DNA of 64,000 bases from positions 124,001-188,000 of the forward strand of contig NZ_JACXBS010000005.1 in NCBI RefSeq assembly GCF_014698015.1, read 5' to 3'. Every line of letters starts with the position of its first letter. The stretch's first letter is position 1. Position numbers and translations under genes: made by a program. Positions 48,365 to 57,895 of this stretch are shown in pieces. Source of the DNA: Kocuria sp. cx-455 (GTDB lineage Bacteria; Actinomycetota; Actinomycetes; Actinomycetales; Micrococcaceae). Under the pieces are notes generated by a model, which worked only from the letters and a program-made list of their open reading frames with translations, did no database searches and had not been told where the DNA came from.

Positions 48365-49741
48365 TCATGGTGTGAGCACGCACGAGAGCGTGCCGTCCTC
48401 CTGCTCGGTGCACACCGGCGTTACGTCCATGCTGGGTTCTTGCGGGGCCGACGGCGTTGCCGTGTCCTCTCGCGGTTGGGTCACCTCGGGTTCGGGGGCG
48501 GGCGGGCCGTTCAGCCATGAATTCATGACCGGGCCAACCCAGAAGTAACCCGCGGTCAGGGCGACCGCGGCCAGTACCAGGGCGAGGAAGACCCACGGCA
48601 CACGAGATCGTTTCGTGCGGGCCGGTTCCGTTCGGGTCACCCGCTGAGCGGGGTCGGTGTCCGGGAATGCCCTGTCCCGCGCGACGGTTGTCACCGCGCC
48701 GTGGCGTGGCAACGGTTCCGTCTCATCCTCGGCGCCGAAAGGGTTCAGGGGGTCAGCCGAGAACGGGGGCGCGGGATGAGGCTGCTGGACTTGTTCCCCC
48801 TGGCCTCGCACCGCATGCCATTGGATCCGCGCCGTGGGCGCGTCGTCGGACGGGGGTAGCACGGCCGCATCGGGAACGGCGGACAGTTCCCGTTCGGTCG
48901 TGGGTGAGAGCACGTCGAAAATTTCGAACGGCTCGCCCTCTGCCGTCAGGGATTCGCTGTCGCATCGACGGGGGGCGCCCTCGCCGAGATCCCGCAGGGC
49001 GGTTTTCGCCGCGGCAATGCGTCGTTGGGGGTCCGTACTCAGCAACCCCGCAACATGAGCCCGTAACTGCGGTGACTCGGGGAACAGTCCCGCTACGGCG
49101 GCGGGTTCCAGGGGGTTGCTGAGATCGACGTGCGGGTCCACGAGCCGAACCGCGGTGACCCCGGCGGCGTAGAGATCCGTGGACGCGGAGGGCTCCATGG
49201 GTCCGTACGCCTCGTGGGGTAGATAGCCCGGTGTGCCGACAACGGTTCCCGTGTGCGTCAATCTTGCGTCATCGGCGCGTACGGCAATCCCGAAGTCCGC
49301 AAGACGCACCCACGGGCGCCCGGAGCCGGTGGGTTCCATGAGCACATTGCCGGGTTTGACGTCCCGGTGAATCCACCCGCGAGCGTGCACGAACTGCAGG
49401 GCCTGAAGTAGTTGGTAGAGGATTTCTTCCGCGACCGCCTCCGAAACGGCTCCGTTGTCGCCCAGCGCCGCTTCGAGGGTGCCGCCGCTGACCAGCCGCA
49501 TGCCGATCGCCACGTATTCGTCCTCGGCCGCCCACCCGTAGGGTGCCACCACGTGTGGGTGATCCAGCTTCACGGATTGTTCCCTGACGAACCGCAACAA
49601 ATCAGCGGAATCCCGTTGGCGGAGCACCTTGGCCGCGCAATCCCGCCCCAGTTTGAGGTCCCTGGCACGCCACACTGCCCCGCTGCCGCCCTTGGCAATG
49701 GGTTCCAGTAACTCGAAACGCCCGGCAATCGTGTCCGACAC
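48365..49741 (-). CDS. Transmembrane Ser/Thr protein kinase (PknB-like)
   Basis: 458 aa. Complete Hanks kinase: Gly-rich IAKGGSGAVW, Lys38 (CAAKVL), HRDVKPGN with Asp127, DFG Asp149, activation-loop HTGTVVGTPGYLPHE. A ~200-residue linker follows, then one membrane helix near 381-402 (VPWVFLALVLAAVALTAGYF) and a 55-residue exterior tail with two Cys (PVCTEQEDGTLSCVLTP). No PASTA repeats, so it is not the peptidoglycan-sensing PknB type. GTG 49741 lies 12 nt after the GNAT/ACS stop with no clear Shine-Dalgarno. Confidence 0.92.
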   Translation of the reverse strand: MSDTIAGRFELLEPIAKGGSGAVWRARDLKLGRDCAAKVLRQRDSADLLRFVREQSVKLDHPHVVAPYGWAAEDEYVAIGMRLVSGGTLEAALGDNGAVSEAVAEEILYQLLQALQFVHARGWIHRDVKPGNVLMEPTGSGRPWVRLADFGIAVRADDARLTHTGTVVGTPGYLPHEAYGPMEPSASTDLYAAGVTAVRLVDPHVDLSNPLEPAAVAGLFPESPQLRAHVAGLLSTDPQRRIAAAKTALRDLGEGAPRRCDSESLTAEGEPFEIFDVLSPTTERELSAVPDAAVLPPSDDAPTARIQWHAVRGQGEQVQQPHPAPPFSADPLNPFGAEDETEPLPRHGAVTTVARDRAFPDTDPAQRVTRTEPARTKRSRVPWVFLALVLAAVALTAGYFWVGPVMNSWLNGPPAPEPEVTQPREDTATPSAPQEPSMDVTPVCTEQEDGTLSCVLTP

Positions 49742-49753
49742 GCGATAAAAGGC

Positions 49754-52447
49754 CTAGCCTCGCATGGCCCGGCGAGCGCTGTCGGTGCGCTGCCCGGGGT
49801 CACCCAGAGTGATGGTTGCCGTGAGCACCGTGACCACGGAGCCGGACAGCAGGACCGGGTTGAGGTCCAGGGACGCGGTTTCGGGGAACTGATCCTTGAT
49901 GAGAGCCACCCTGTTGATCAGGTCCTCCACACCGGTGGTGTCCACGGCGGGAACGCCCTGGTGCCCGAACAGCTTCTTGGACGCTTTGGGGGCCCGAACC
50001 ATGCGGGAAATGTCCTGATCGGTCAGCGGCGGAACCCTGTGGGCCCAGTCCTCCAGGAGGTTGACGGCGTCGCCGGCCATTCCGAAGGAAAGCACTGGGC
50101 CGATCAACGGGTCCTCGATGGCCCGCAGCACGACCGTCTGACCCGCGGCCGCCATGGACTGCACCTCGAAGTCGGAGGTTCCGAAGCTTGCGAGTGCGCG
50201 ATTCATGGTGGTGATCGCCGCGCGCAGCTGTGCTTCGTCCTCGATGTTCAGTGCGACCCCGCCCAGATCCAGGCGGTGTCGCAGGTGCGGGTCGGTGGTC
50301 TTGAGCGCCACCGGATACCCCAGCCGCGCCGCGGCGGTAACGCCCTGATCGGGTTCGGAGAACCGCACGGACTCCAGGACCGTGATCCCGGCGTGCCCCA
50401 GCAGTTCCGTGGTCTCCTCCCTGGCGAGTTCGTAAAGCCCATCCCCGGGAATTTGGGGCTTGAGCTTCTCCAGGAACTTTTCGATGGCGTCGTAATCGAA
50501 GTCCTCGGGGATCGACATGTGCCCGTATTCCTGCTCGCGCCACCTCGAGTAGGTGACCACACTCGATAACGCGAGCAGGGCCGCCCCGGGCGAATCGAAG
50601 CAGGGCAGGGAAGCGCCGTCGTCGGTGGTGTGCACCATCGCCGTCTTGGCGTCACTGCCGAACTGGCCGGTGAACACACCGACCGCGGTGCACTCGGCGG
50701 CGCGGGCCTGCCGGGCGATTTCATCGACCAGGGCATTGTGGTCGAGCCCAGGCACGGGCATGAGCACGACCACCAGGCTGGCCACCCCGTCCAGGGAAGC
50801 GCTGCGGCGTACCGCGTCCACGATGGCCTCGTGTGCGCGCTGGGGACCCTGGCTCGTATCCACGTTGCCGTCGCAGACCACGGGTTCCATGCTCAGGCGG
50901 ATGGCGGAGTCCTCGGCCAGTTGGGACAGTGCCAACGCGTTGGAGACCACGGCCACCCGGTTGTTCTCCGGAACCGGTTGGCTCTCGGCCACAGCCGCGA
51001 TGTCCAGCAGCTGTTCGGCCGTCCCAGCGCGGATCACGCCGGCCTGGCGGAACATGGCGTCCAGGGCGCCGGGCGGTGCCTGGGTGGTACGCCCCGTGTG
51101 GCCCGGGGGCAACCGCAACCCGGTGACCTCGGACTTGGCCACGATAACGGGCTTGGACCGGGAGAGTCTGCGGGCGATCCGGGAGAATTTGCGGGGATTG
51201 CCCACGGACTGCAGGTACAACCCGCACACCGTGGTGGCCGGATCGTCCTCCCAGTACTGCATCATGTCGTTGCCGGAGACGTCCGCGCGGTTACCGGCGG
51301 AAAGGTAACTGGACAGTCCGACCCGGTGTCGTCGGGCGGCCCCGTACACCATGGTGCCGATCGCACCGGATTGGGAGAACAGTCCCAGGCCCCCGCCCGG
51401 CGGCATGCGCGGCAGCAGCGAGGCATTGAGACTGACCTCCTCGGAGGTGTTGATGAACCCCAGACTTGCGGGACCCACCACGCGCATGCCGGACGCGCGG
51501 GCAATCCGTACCAGTCGGCGCTGTTGCACGGCCCCCTCGGCGCCGGTCTCCGCGTAACCGCCGGTCATGACGACCACCGCCCTGGCCCCGGCTCGGCCGC
51601 AATCGGCAACGGTGGATTCCACGGCATCCCGAGGGACGGCAATGATGGCGAGGTCGATCTTCACCGGGATGTCCCGGACGCTCGCCACGAAGGTAAGACC
51701 GTCCCGCTCGAACGGCGTGTTCCCCACCCCGTAGAGGGTGCCCGTGTAGCCGCCGTTCAGAATTCCTTCCACGGCGTGGAACCCGGCATGGTCCGGATCC
51801 GCGGACGCCCCGATCACGGCCACGACCTCCGGAGTGAGCAGATCCTGGATGGAGCGGGCCTCGGCCCGGTGTTCGCGGGACTCCATCACCGCCAGCGACT
51901 TCTCGGTGGGGTCGATGTCGAAGTCGACCACCACCACGCCGTCTTCGAACTGCCGGGAGACGTCATATCCGGCCTCCACGAACACGTGGAGCATTTTGCG
52001 GTTCTCGGGCAGCACTTCCGCGGTGAACCGATCAATCCCGTTCTCTCGGGCGGCCGCGGCCAGGTGCTCCAACAGGATGGACCCGATGCCGCGGCCCTGA
52101 TGGTGGTCCGAGATCATGAACGCGACTTCCGCCGCGCGCTCGGAGGTGCGGTCGTAACGACCCACCCCGATCATTTTGTCGTCCAACAACAGGATGAAGC
52201 ACACGCGGTCCACATGGTCCACGGTGGTGAATCGCACCAGTTCCTTCTCGGACAGTGCGGGTTTGTAGGAGAAGAATCGCAGGTAGATGCTGTCCTCGGA
52301 CTGCTTACCGTGGAACTCGGTGAGCAGTTGCCGGTCCTCCGGGCTGATGGGCCGCAAGTGAGCGGTGGCGCCGTCACGCATGATGACGTCTGCTTCCCAG
52401 TATTCGGGGTAGGACGGTGACTGCGAACCTTCATCGTGAGAACCCAT
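49754..52447 (-). CDS. GNAT acetyltransferase - ADP-forming acyl-CoA synthetase fusion
   Basis: 897 aa. Residues ~25-195 are a GNAT domain (FMISDHHQGRGIGSILLEHL); the rest is an NDP-forming acetyl-CoA-synthetase-like fold: CoA-binding (VVAVIGASADPDHAGFHAVE), ligase (LFSQSGAIGTMVYGAARRH), central His region LPPGHTGRTTQAPPGALD, and a C-terminal ATP-grasp (RLGYPVALKTTDPHLRHRLD). Domain order is the reverse of Salmonella Pat. Such fusions in Actinobacteria act as protein lysine acetyltransferases, often tuning acyl-CoA synthetases. ATG 52447 has TACCCT 7 nt upstream. Leaves room for a metabolic-sensor role. Confidence 0.9.
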   Translation of the reverse strand: MGSHDEGSQSPSYPEYWEADVIMRDGATAHLRPISPEDRQLLTEFHGKQSEDSIYLRFFSYKPALSEKELVRFTTVDHVDRVCFILLLDDKMIGVGRYDRTSERAAEVAFMISDHHQGRGIGSILLEHLAAAARENGIDRFTAEVLPENRKMLHVFVEAGYDVSRQFEDGVVVVDFDIDPTEKSLAVMESREHRAEARSIQDLLTPEVVAVIGASADPDHAGFHAVEGILNGGYTGTLYGVGNTPFERDGLTFVASVRDIPVKIDLAIIAVPRDAVESTVADCGRAGARAVVVMTGGYAETGAEGAVQQRRLVRIARASGMRVVGPASLGFINTSEEVSLNASLLPRMPPGGGLGLFSQSGAIGTMVYGAARRHRVGLSSYLSAGNRADVSGNDMMQYWEDDPATTVCGLYLQSVGNPRKFSRIARRLSRSKPVIVAKSEVTGLRLPPGHTGRTTQAPPGALDAMFRQAGVIRAGTAEQLLDIAAVAESQPVPENNRVAVVSNALALSQLAEDSAIRLSMEPVVCDGNVDTSQGPQRAHEAIVDAVRRSASLDGVASLVVVLMPVPGLDHNALVDEIARQARAAECTAVGVFTGQFGSDAKTAMVHTTDDGASLPCFDSPGAALLALSSVVTYSRWREQEYGHMSIPEDFDYDAIEKFLEKLKPQIPGDGLYELAREETTELLGHAGITVLESVRFSEPDQGVTAAARLGYPVALKTTDPHLRHRLDLGGVALNIEDEAQLRAAITTMNRALASFGTSDFEVQSMAAAGQTVVLRAIEDPLIGPVLSFGMAGDAVNLLEDWAHRVPPLTDQDISRMVRAPKASKKLFGHQGVPAVDTTGVEDLINRVALIKDQFPETASLDLNPVLLSGSVVTVLTATITLGDPGQRTDSARRAMRG

Positions 52448-52454
52448 AGACTTC

Positions 52455-52460
52455 AGGGTA
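52455..52460 (-). promoter_or_regulatory. Leaderless -10 of GNAT/ACS fusion
   Basis: TACCCT on the minus strand, 7 nt before ATG 52447; no Shine-Dalgarno. Confidence 0.5.
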
Positions 52461-52517
52461 GCCAACCGCGTGACCTCTCGACAGGTACACGCCGATTATT
52501 CGAGGAGTTGCCGCTAG

Positions 52518-55103
52518 ATGGCCCGACGTCGTTCAACCCCCCGCTCCGAACAGGAGGAATTGCCGGAGGATTTCACGGAGCACATCGTGGATATCGATGT
52601 CACGCAGGAGATGGAAACCAGTTTCCTGGAGTACTCCTATTCGGTGATTTACTCGCGCGCCCTGCCCGATGCGCGTGACGGCCTCAAGCCGGTGCAGCGT
52701 CGCATCCTGTTCATGATGGACCAGATGGGTTTGCGCCCGGATCGAGGTCACGTCAAGAGCGCGCGCGTGGTGGGCGAGGTGATGGGTAAGCTCCACCCCC
52801 ACGGTGACTCCGCGATTTACGACGCCATGGTGCGCATGGCCCAGTCCTTCGCCATGCGACTGCCCCTGGTGGACGGCCACGGAAACTTCGGTTCCTTGGA
52901 CGACGGGCCCGCGGCCCCGCGCTACACGGAGGCGCGCATGGCGGCCGCCGCTCAGGCACTCACGGGAGACCTCGACGAGGACGTCGTGGATTTCGTTCCC
53001 AACTACGACAACCAGTTCCAGCAACCCGGTGTGCTCCCGGCGGCCTACCCGGCCCTGCTGGTCAATGGGGCCACCGGAATCGCCGTGGGCATGGCCACCA
53101 ACATGGCACCCCACAACCTCCGCGAAGTGGTAGCGGGTGCCCGTCACCTGATCCTCAATCCCGAGGCCGCGCTCGAAGAGCTCATGAAGTTCGTCCCGGG
53201 CCCCGACCTGCCCTCGGGCGGGCGCATCGTGGGTCTGGAAGGCATCCGCGACGCCTACCGAACCGGACGGGGTTCGTTCAAGACCCGGGCCAAGGTCTCC
53301 ATCGAGCAGGTTTCGCCCCGCAAACAGGGCATCGTGGTCACGGAACTGCCGTACATGGTGGGTCCGGAGAAGGTCACGGAAAAGATCAAGGACGCGGTTC
53401 AGTCCAAGAAACTGGCCGGCATCTCGGACGTGGTGGACCTCACCGACCGCGCCAACGGGCTGCGCCTGGTGATTGAACTCAAGAACGGATTCAACCCCCA
53501 CGCCGTTCTGGCGCAACTGTACAAGCACACGCCCATGGAGGATTCCTTCGGCATCAACAATGTGGCGCTCGTGGACGGCCAGCCGCGCACGCTGGGCCTG
53601 CTCGAGATGCTGCGGGTCTACACCGATCACCGGTTGTCCGTGGTGCGCCGCCGCACCGCGTTCCGTCTGGCCAAGCGCCAGAACCGGCTGCACCTGGTGG
53701 AAGGTCTGCTGGTCGCGATCGTCGACATCGACGAGGTCATTGAGATCATCCGCTCCTCCGAGCAGACGGCGGAGGCCCGCGACCGGCTGATGAAGGTCTT
53801 CGACCTCTCGCGAGCCCAGGCCGAGCACATCCTGGAGCTGCGCCTGCGTCAACTCACCAAGTTCTCACGCATCGAGCTCGAGACCGAACGGGATCAGCTG
53901 ATCGCGGAGATCGCCGAGCTCGAGGCGATCCTCGGTTCCGATCAGAGGCTGCGCCAGGTCGTCGCGGACGAACTCGCGGAGGTCGCCGAGAAGCACGGCG
54001 ACGATCGCCGCACCGTCCTGCTCGAAGCGGAGGACCTGCCGGCCGTGACCTCGGCGGCGGAAGCGGGCGGCAAAGGCAAGCAAGCGGCGTCGTCGGTCAC
54101 GCTCGAGATCAGCGACGACCCGTGCTGGGCGTTCGTCTCCACGACCGGCCGCCTGGCGCGCACCACAACACGTACGCCGCTGGCCGATGCCCCGCGCAGG
54201 TTCAAGCACGACGCGCTCGCGAGCGTGCTCCCGACCACCGCACGCGGTGAGATCGCGGCGGTCACCTCCACCGGCCGCATGTTGCGGGTGTCCTGCATCG
54301 ACATTCCCGTGCTGCAGGATTTCGACGGCGTTCCACGCCTCGCGGACGGCGTTCTCGCCTCCGATTTCCTGGGCCTGGACAAGAATGAGCACCTGGTGGG
54401 CTTGGTGCCCCTCGCCGAGGTCTTCGCCGTGGGTACGGAACAGGGCATCGTCAAACGCGTGAACCCCGATTACCCGCTCAACCTCGACCAGTGGCCGGTC
54501 ATCAAGCTCAAGGACGGGGACCGCGTGATCGGTGTGTCCGCGTGCCCGGACGGTGCCGAACTGGTGTTCGTGTCTTCGGATGCCAAGCTGCTGCACTTCG
54601 CGGCGCATCTCGTGCGACCGCAGGGACGCAACGCCGGCGGCGTGGCCGGCATGAAGCTGGCCCCGGGCGAACGCGCGGTCTTCTTCGGCGCGGTCCGGGA
54701 CGACCGCGCCACGGTCGTGGTCACGCAGGCCGAGAGCCAGGAACAACTGCCGGACACGGGTGCTGCATCCATCAAGGTCACTCCCCTGTCCGAATACCCC
54801 GCGAAGGGGCGTGCGACGGCGGGAGTACGCGCGCAACGGCTGCTCACCGGAGAGTCCGGACTGAACCTCGCGTGGGTGGGACACGGGCCGGGCAAGGCCG
54901 TGTCCGCGGCCGGGGTCGCCCGCACCCTCCCCCACGAATACGGTCGTCGTGACGGCTCCGGGGTGAGCGTGGAGCGCGCCGTGCACGCGGTGGGTCCGGC
55001 CCTCACCGGGCTGCCCGTGCCGGGGTCGCACACCGCCGCGGGCACCTCATCCGACGCTCAATCAGTCCCCTCCGTGCAGGACACGCTGCCACTGGAGGGC
55101 TGA
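52518..55103 (+). CDS. parC: DNA topoisomerase IV subunit A (ParC)
   Basis: 861 aa type IIA topoisomerase. Quinolone region PHGDSAIYDAMVRMAQSF; catalytic Tyr in APRYTEARM (Tyr136); tower/coiled-coil domain; C-terminal beta-pinwheel with degenerate repeats (GRLARTTTRTPL, GRMLRVSCIDIP). Called ParC rather than GyrA because it lies next to parE/sigA and not dnaA; in Actinobacteria these are the second gyrase-like pair. GAGGAG precedes ATG 52518 by 11 nt. Confidence 0.88.
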   Translation: MARRRSTPRSEQEELPEDFTEHIVDIDVTQEMETSFLEYSYSVIYSRALPDARDGLKPVQRRILFMMDQMGLRPDRGHVKSARVVGEVMGKLHPHGDSAIYDAMVRMAQSFAMRLPLVDGHGNFGSLDDGPAAPRYTEARMAAAAQALTGDLDEDVVDFVPNYDNQFQQPGVLPAAYPALLVNGATGIAVGMATNMAPHNLREVVAGARHLILNPEAALEELMKFVPGPDLPSGGRIVGLEGIRDAYRTGRGSFKTRAKVSIEQVSPRKQGIVVTELPYMVGPEKVTEKIKDAVQSKKLAGISDVVDLTDRANGLRLVIELKNGFNPHAVLAQLYKHTPMEDSFGINNVALVDGQPRTLGLLEMLRVYTDHRLSVVRRRTAFRLAKRQNRLHLVEGLLVAIVDIDEVIEIIRSSEQTAEARDRLMKVFDLSRAQAEHILELRLRQLTKFSRIELETERDQLIAEIAELEAILGSDQRLRQVVADELAEVAEKHGDDRRTVLLEAEDLPAVTSAAEAGGKGKQAASSVTLEISDDPCWAFVSTTGRLARTTTRTPLADAPRRFKHDALASVLPTTARGEIAAVTSTGRMLRVSCIDIPVLQDFDGVPRLADGVLASDFLGLDKNEHLVGLVPLAEVFAVGTEQGIVKRVNPDYPLNLDQWPVIKLKDGDRVIGVSACPDGAELVFVSSDAKLLHFAAHLVRPQGRNAGGVAGMKLAPGERAVFFGAVRDDRATVVVTQAESQEQLPDTGAASIKVTPLSEYPAKGRATAGVRAQRLLTGESGLNLAWVGHGPGKAVSAAGVARTLPHEYGRRDGSGVSVERAVHAVGPALTGLPVPGSHTAAGTSSDAQSVPSVQDTLPLEG

Positions 55104-55123
55104 GCGGCCTCGTGGCCAATGCC

Positions 55124-55161
55124 GGCGCCCCGGATTTTCCGCGTGGAAGGTTCGGGGCGCC
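55124..55161. terminator. Hairpin between parC and parE
   Basis: GGCGCCCCG / CGGGGCGCC (9 bp) with an inner TTCC/GGAA pairing; lies in the 160-bp gap between convergent parC and parE. No U-run. Confidence 0.65.
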
Positions 55162-55265
55162 GTTCGTGGCGCGGTTATCAACTGTTCGTCCGGCCCTGGC
55201 TCAGGTCGCGGGCGCGGCACCGCACGGTCGCATCCGTCCTGGCACGCTGGGACGTCTTTCCCGGG

Positions 55266-57374
55266 TCAGGCGTCGATGCGGTCCTGATCCAGGTGTGCGG
55301 CACCGGCCACGATGAAGTCCTTGCGCGGAGCCACCTGGGATCCCATGAGCAAGGAGAACGCGTGTTCGGCGGCCTCGGCGTCCGATACCCTCACCCGGCG
55401 CAGCACGCGGTGCCGGATGTCCATGGTGGTCTCCGCCAATTGATCGGCGTCCATTTCGCCCAGGCCCTTGTAGCGCTGAATGGGTTCCTTGTACCGGCGG
55501 TCCTGTTCCTCCAGGCTGCCCAGCAGGGTGTCCAGTTCACGTTCCGAATACGTGTACACCATCTCGTTGGCCTTGGAACCGGGATTGATGATCTCCACGC
55601 GATGCAGCGGCGGAACCGCGGCGTAGACGCGCCCGGCTTCCACGAGCGGGCGCATGTAGCGATAAAAGAGCGTGAGAAGCAGGGTGCGGATGTGCGCCCC
55701 GTCCACGTCCGCGTCGGTCATCATGATGACCTTGCCGTAGCGAGCGGCGTCCACGTCGAAACTGCGTCCTGACCCCGCGCCGATCACCTGGATCAACGCG
55801 GCACATTCGGTGTTGGCGAGCATGTCGGTGATGGAGGCCTTCTGGACGTTGAGGATCTTGCCGCGGATGGGCAGCAACGCCTGGTAGTTGGAGTTACGTG
55901 CCAACCGGGCCGTGCCCAGGGCGGAGTCGCCCTCCACGATGAACAACTCGGACCGGCCCACGTCCGCGGAGCGGCATTCCACGAGTTTGGTGGGCATGGA
56001 CGAGGTTTCCAGCGCGTTCTTACGCCGTTGGGTCTCCTTGTGGACGCGCGCCGAGATCCGGGACTTCATTTCCGCGACCACTTTGTCCAACACCTGGCTG
56101 ACCTGCGCCTTGTCATCGCGCTTCGTGGACGTCAGCTGCTGGGTCAGTTGCGACTCGACGACCTTGGACACGATCTGGCGCACCGCAGGTGTGCCCAGAA
56201 CTTCCTTGGTTTGCCCCTCGAACTGCGGTTCGGCCAGGCGAACCGTGAGGACGGCGGTGAGGCCCGCCAGGACATCGTCCTTTTCGAGTTTGTCGTTGCC
56301 GACCTTGAGTTTGCGGGCGTTGGCATCCACCTGTTTGCGGATGGTCTTCAGCAGGGCCGTTTCGAAACCGGACAGGTGCGTGCCGCCCTTGGGCGTGGAA
56401 ATGATGTTGACGAACGAGCGCACGGTGGTGTCGTAACCGACTCCCCATCTGAGTGCGACATCCACTTCGCACACGCGTTCCACGTCCTGCAACTGAGCGC
56501 GTCCGGTGTCGTCCAGGACAGGGACACGCTCGGTGAAGCTGCCGTGGCCCTGCAGCCGCCACACATCGGTGACCGGCGCGTCAATGGCGAGGAATTCGGC
56601 GAATTCGGAGATACCACCGTCGTACTGGAACACCTCCGTGTGGGGGCCGTCTTCCCCGGGTGTTCCCGCGAGCAGCCGTTCATCACGAAGGGTGATCTGT
56701 AGCCCCGGGATCAGGAACGCGGTTTGGCGTGCTCGGCGCACCAGCTCCTCCGTGGAGAACTTGGCGTCCGGGGTGAATATCTGTTCGTCGGCCCAGTACC
56801 GGATCCGTGTGCCCGTGACTCCGCGTTTGGCTTTGCCCACGATCTTGAGTTCGGAGTTGTCCGTGAACGCTTCGAACGGAGCATTCGGTGTCGGCGCACC
56901 CTTGTCCGTGAAAATACCCGGCTCGCCGCGCTTGAAGGACATTTGATAGGTCTTGCCACCGCGATCCACTTGCACGTCCAGGCGCGAGGACAAGGCGTTG
57001 ACCACCGAGGCACCCACGCCGTGCAGACCACCGGAGGCGGTGTAGGAACCGCCGCCGAACTTACCGCCGGCGTGCAGTTTGGTGAACACCACCTCGACAC
57101 CCGTGAGACCGGTGCGGGGTTCCTTGTCGATGGGGATACCGCGGCCGTCATCGTGGACCTCCACGCAACCGTCCTGGTGGAGGATCACGGTGATGTTCTG
57201 CCCGTAGCCCGCCAGCGCCTCGTCCACCGAGTTGTCGATGATTTCCCACATGCAGTGCATGAGCCCGCGTGAGTCGGTTGAACCGATGTACATGCCCGGG
57301 CGTTTACGCACCGCTTCCAGCCCCTCCAGGACGGAAAGGTGCCGGGCGTTGTATTCGGAACGAGTGGGTGTCAC
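55266..57374 (-). CDS. parE: DNA topoisomerase IV subunit B (ParE)
   Basis: 702 aa GHKL ATPase subunit: EIIDNSVDEALAGY, DDGRGIPID, GGGSYTASGGLHGVGASVVN in the N-terminal ATP-binding domain; the toprim domain has EGDSALGTARLA and MTDADVDGAHIRTL. Length is that of ParE-type proteins in Actinobacteria. GTG 57374 follows GGGAG. Convergent with parC. Confidence 0.9.
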   Translation of the reverse strand: MTPTRSEYNARHLSVLEGLEAVRKRPGMYIGSTDSRGLMHCMWEIIDNSVDEALAGYGQNITVILHQDGCVEVHDDGRGIPIDKEPRTGLTGVEVVFTKLHAGGKFGGGSYTASGGLHGVGASVVNALSSRLDVQVDRGGKTYQMSFKRGEPGIFTDKGAPTPNAPFEAFTDNSELKIVGKAKRGVTGTRIRYWADEQIFTPDAKFSTEELVRRARQTAFLIPGLQITLRDERLLAGTPGEDGPHTEVFQYDGGISEFAEFLAIDAPVTDVWRLQGHGSFTERVPVLDDTGRAQLQDVERVCEVDVALRWGVGYDTTVRSFVNIISTPKGGTHLSGFETALLKTIRKQVDANARKLKVGNDKLEKDDVLAGLTAVLTVRLAEPQFEGQTKEVLGTPAVRQIVSKVVESQLTQQLTSTKRDDKAQVSQVLDKVVAEMKSRISARVHKETQRRKNALETSSMPTKLVECRSADVGRSELFIVEGDSALGTARLARNSNYQALLPIRGKILNVQKASITDMLANTECAALIQVIGAGSGRSFDVDAARYGKVIMMTDADVDGAHIRTLLLTLFYRYMRPLVEAGRVYAAVPPLHRVEIINPGSKANEMVYTYSERELDTLLGSLEEQDRRYKEPIQRYKGLGEMDADQLAETTMDIRHRVLRRVRVSDAEAAEHAFSLLMGSQVAPRKDFIVAGAAHLDQDRIDA

Positions 57375-57605
57375 GGTGCTGAATCTCCCGAGTGTGTGGC
57401 TTGTGGGCGCGGGTGGGACTCCCCCACTTTAGACTGCAGCACCGACATTGTGCGCGGAGGGCGAAACCGCTGTTGCCGGGGAAGTAATCGGGTCTACCTT
57501 TGGTTCTATTGATACGTGCTGCAGTGCTGATCTTCGGAATCAGCTGCGCATTGTAATTGCACCGCAAGGTGGGATTACGCACCCTGTATCCGTAAGGAGG
57601 ATCTC

Positions 57606-57809
57606 ATGAACGCGACTCTCGAAACGCGTGAACTCAACGCGACCCACCGCTGTGACGCCTGCGGCGCCCAGGCATACGTGCGCGTGGTCCTCGAAAGCAC
57701 CGGCGGTGAACTGCTCTTCTGCGCGCATCACGCGCGTAAGAATGAGAGCAAGCTGCGCCCGCTGGCTGCCACCTGGCAGGACGAAACGGAGCAGCTGGGA
57801 GCCTCCTGA
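57606..57809 (+). CDS. DUF7455 small zinc-binding protein
   Basis: 67 aa. RCDACGAQAYVRVVL and LLFCAHHARKNESKLR give two Cys plus Cys-His-His, consistent with a zinc finger. Found near sigA/parE in many Actinobacteria. Strong Shine-Dalgarno TAAGGAGGATCTC before ATG 57606. Function unknown. Followed by a perfect 17-bp hairpin. Confidence 0.9.
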   Translation: MNATLETRELNATHRCDACGAQAYVRVVLESTGGELLFCAHHARKNESKLRPLAATWQDETEQLGAS

Positions 57810-57831
57810 GGTTTCCCGCGGTTGAGACATA

Positions 57832-57867
57832 GACCGGGGCACGCACCGTACGGTGCGTGCCCCGGTC
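57832..57867. terminator. Perfect 36-bp palindrome terminator
   Basis: GACCGGGGCACGCACCG and its exact complement, 17-bp arms around TA, between convergent DUF7455 and menG-like genes. No U-run on either side. Confidence 0.85.
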
Positions 57868-57895
57868 TTGCGCTATTCCCCTGCCGGACTCCGGA

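Noticed and set aside
55119..55772. Plus-strand ORF downstream of parC
   Set aside because: Mostly antisense to parE, with hairpin sequence at its start.
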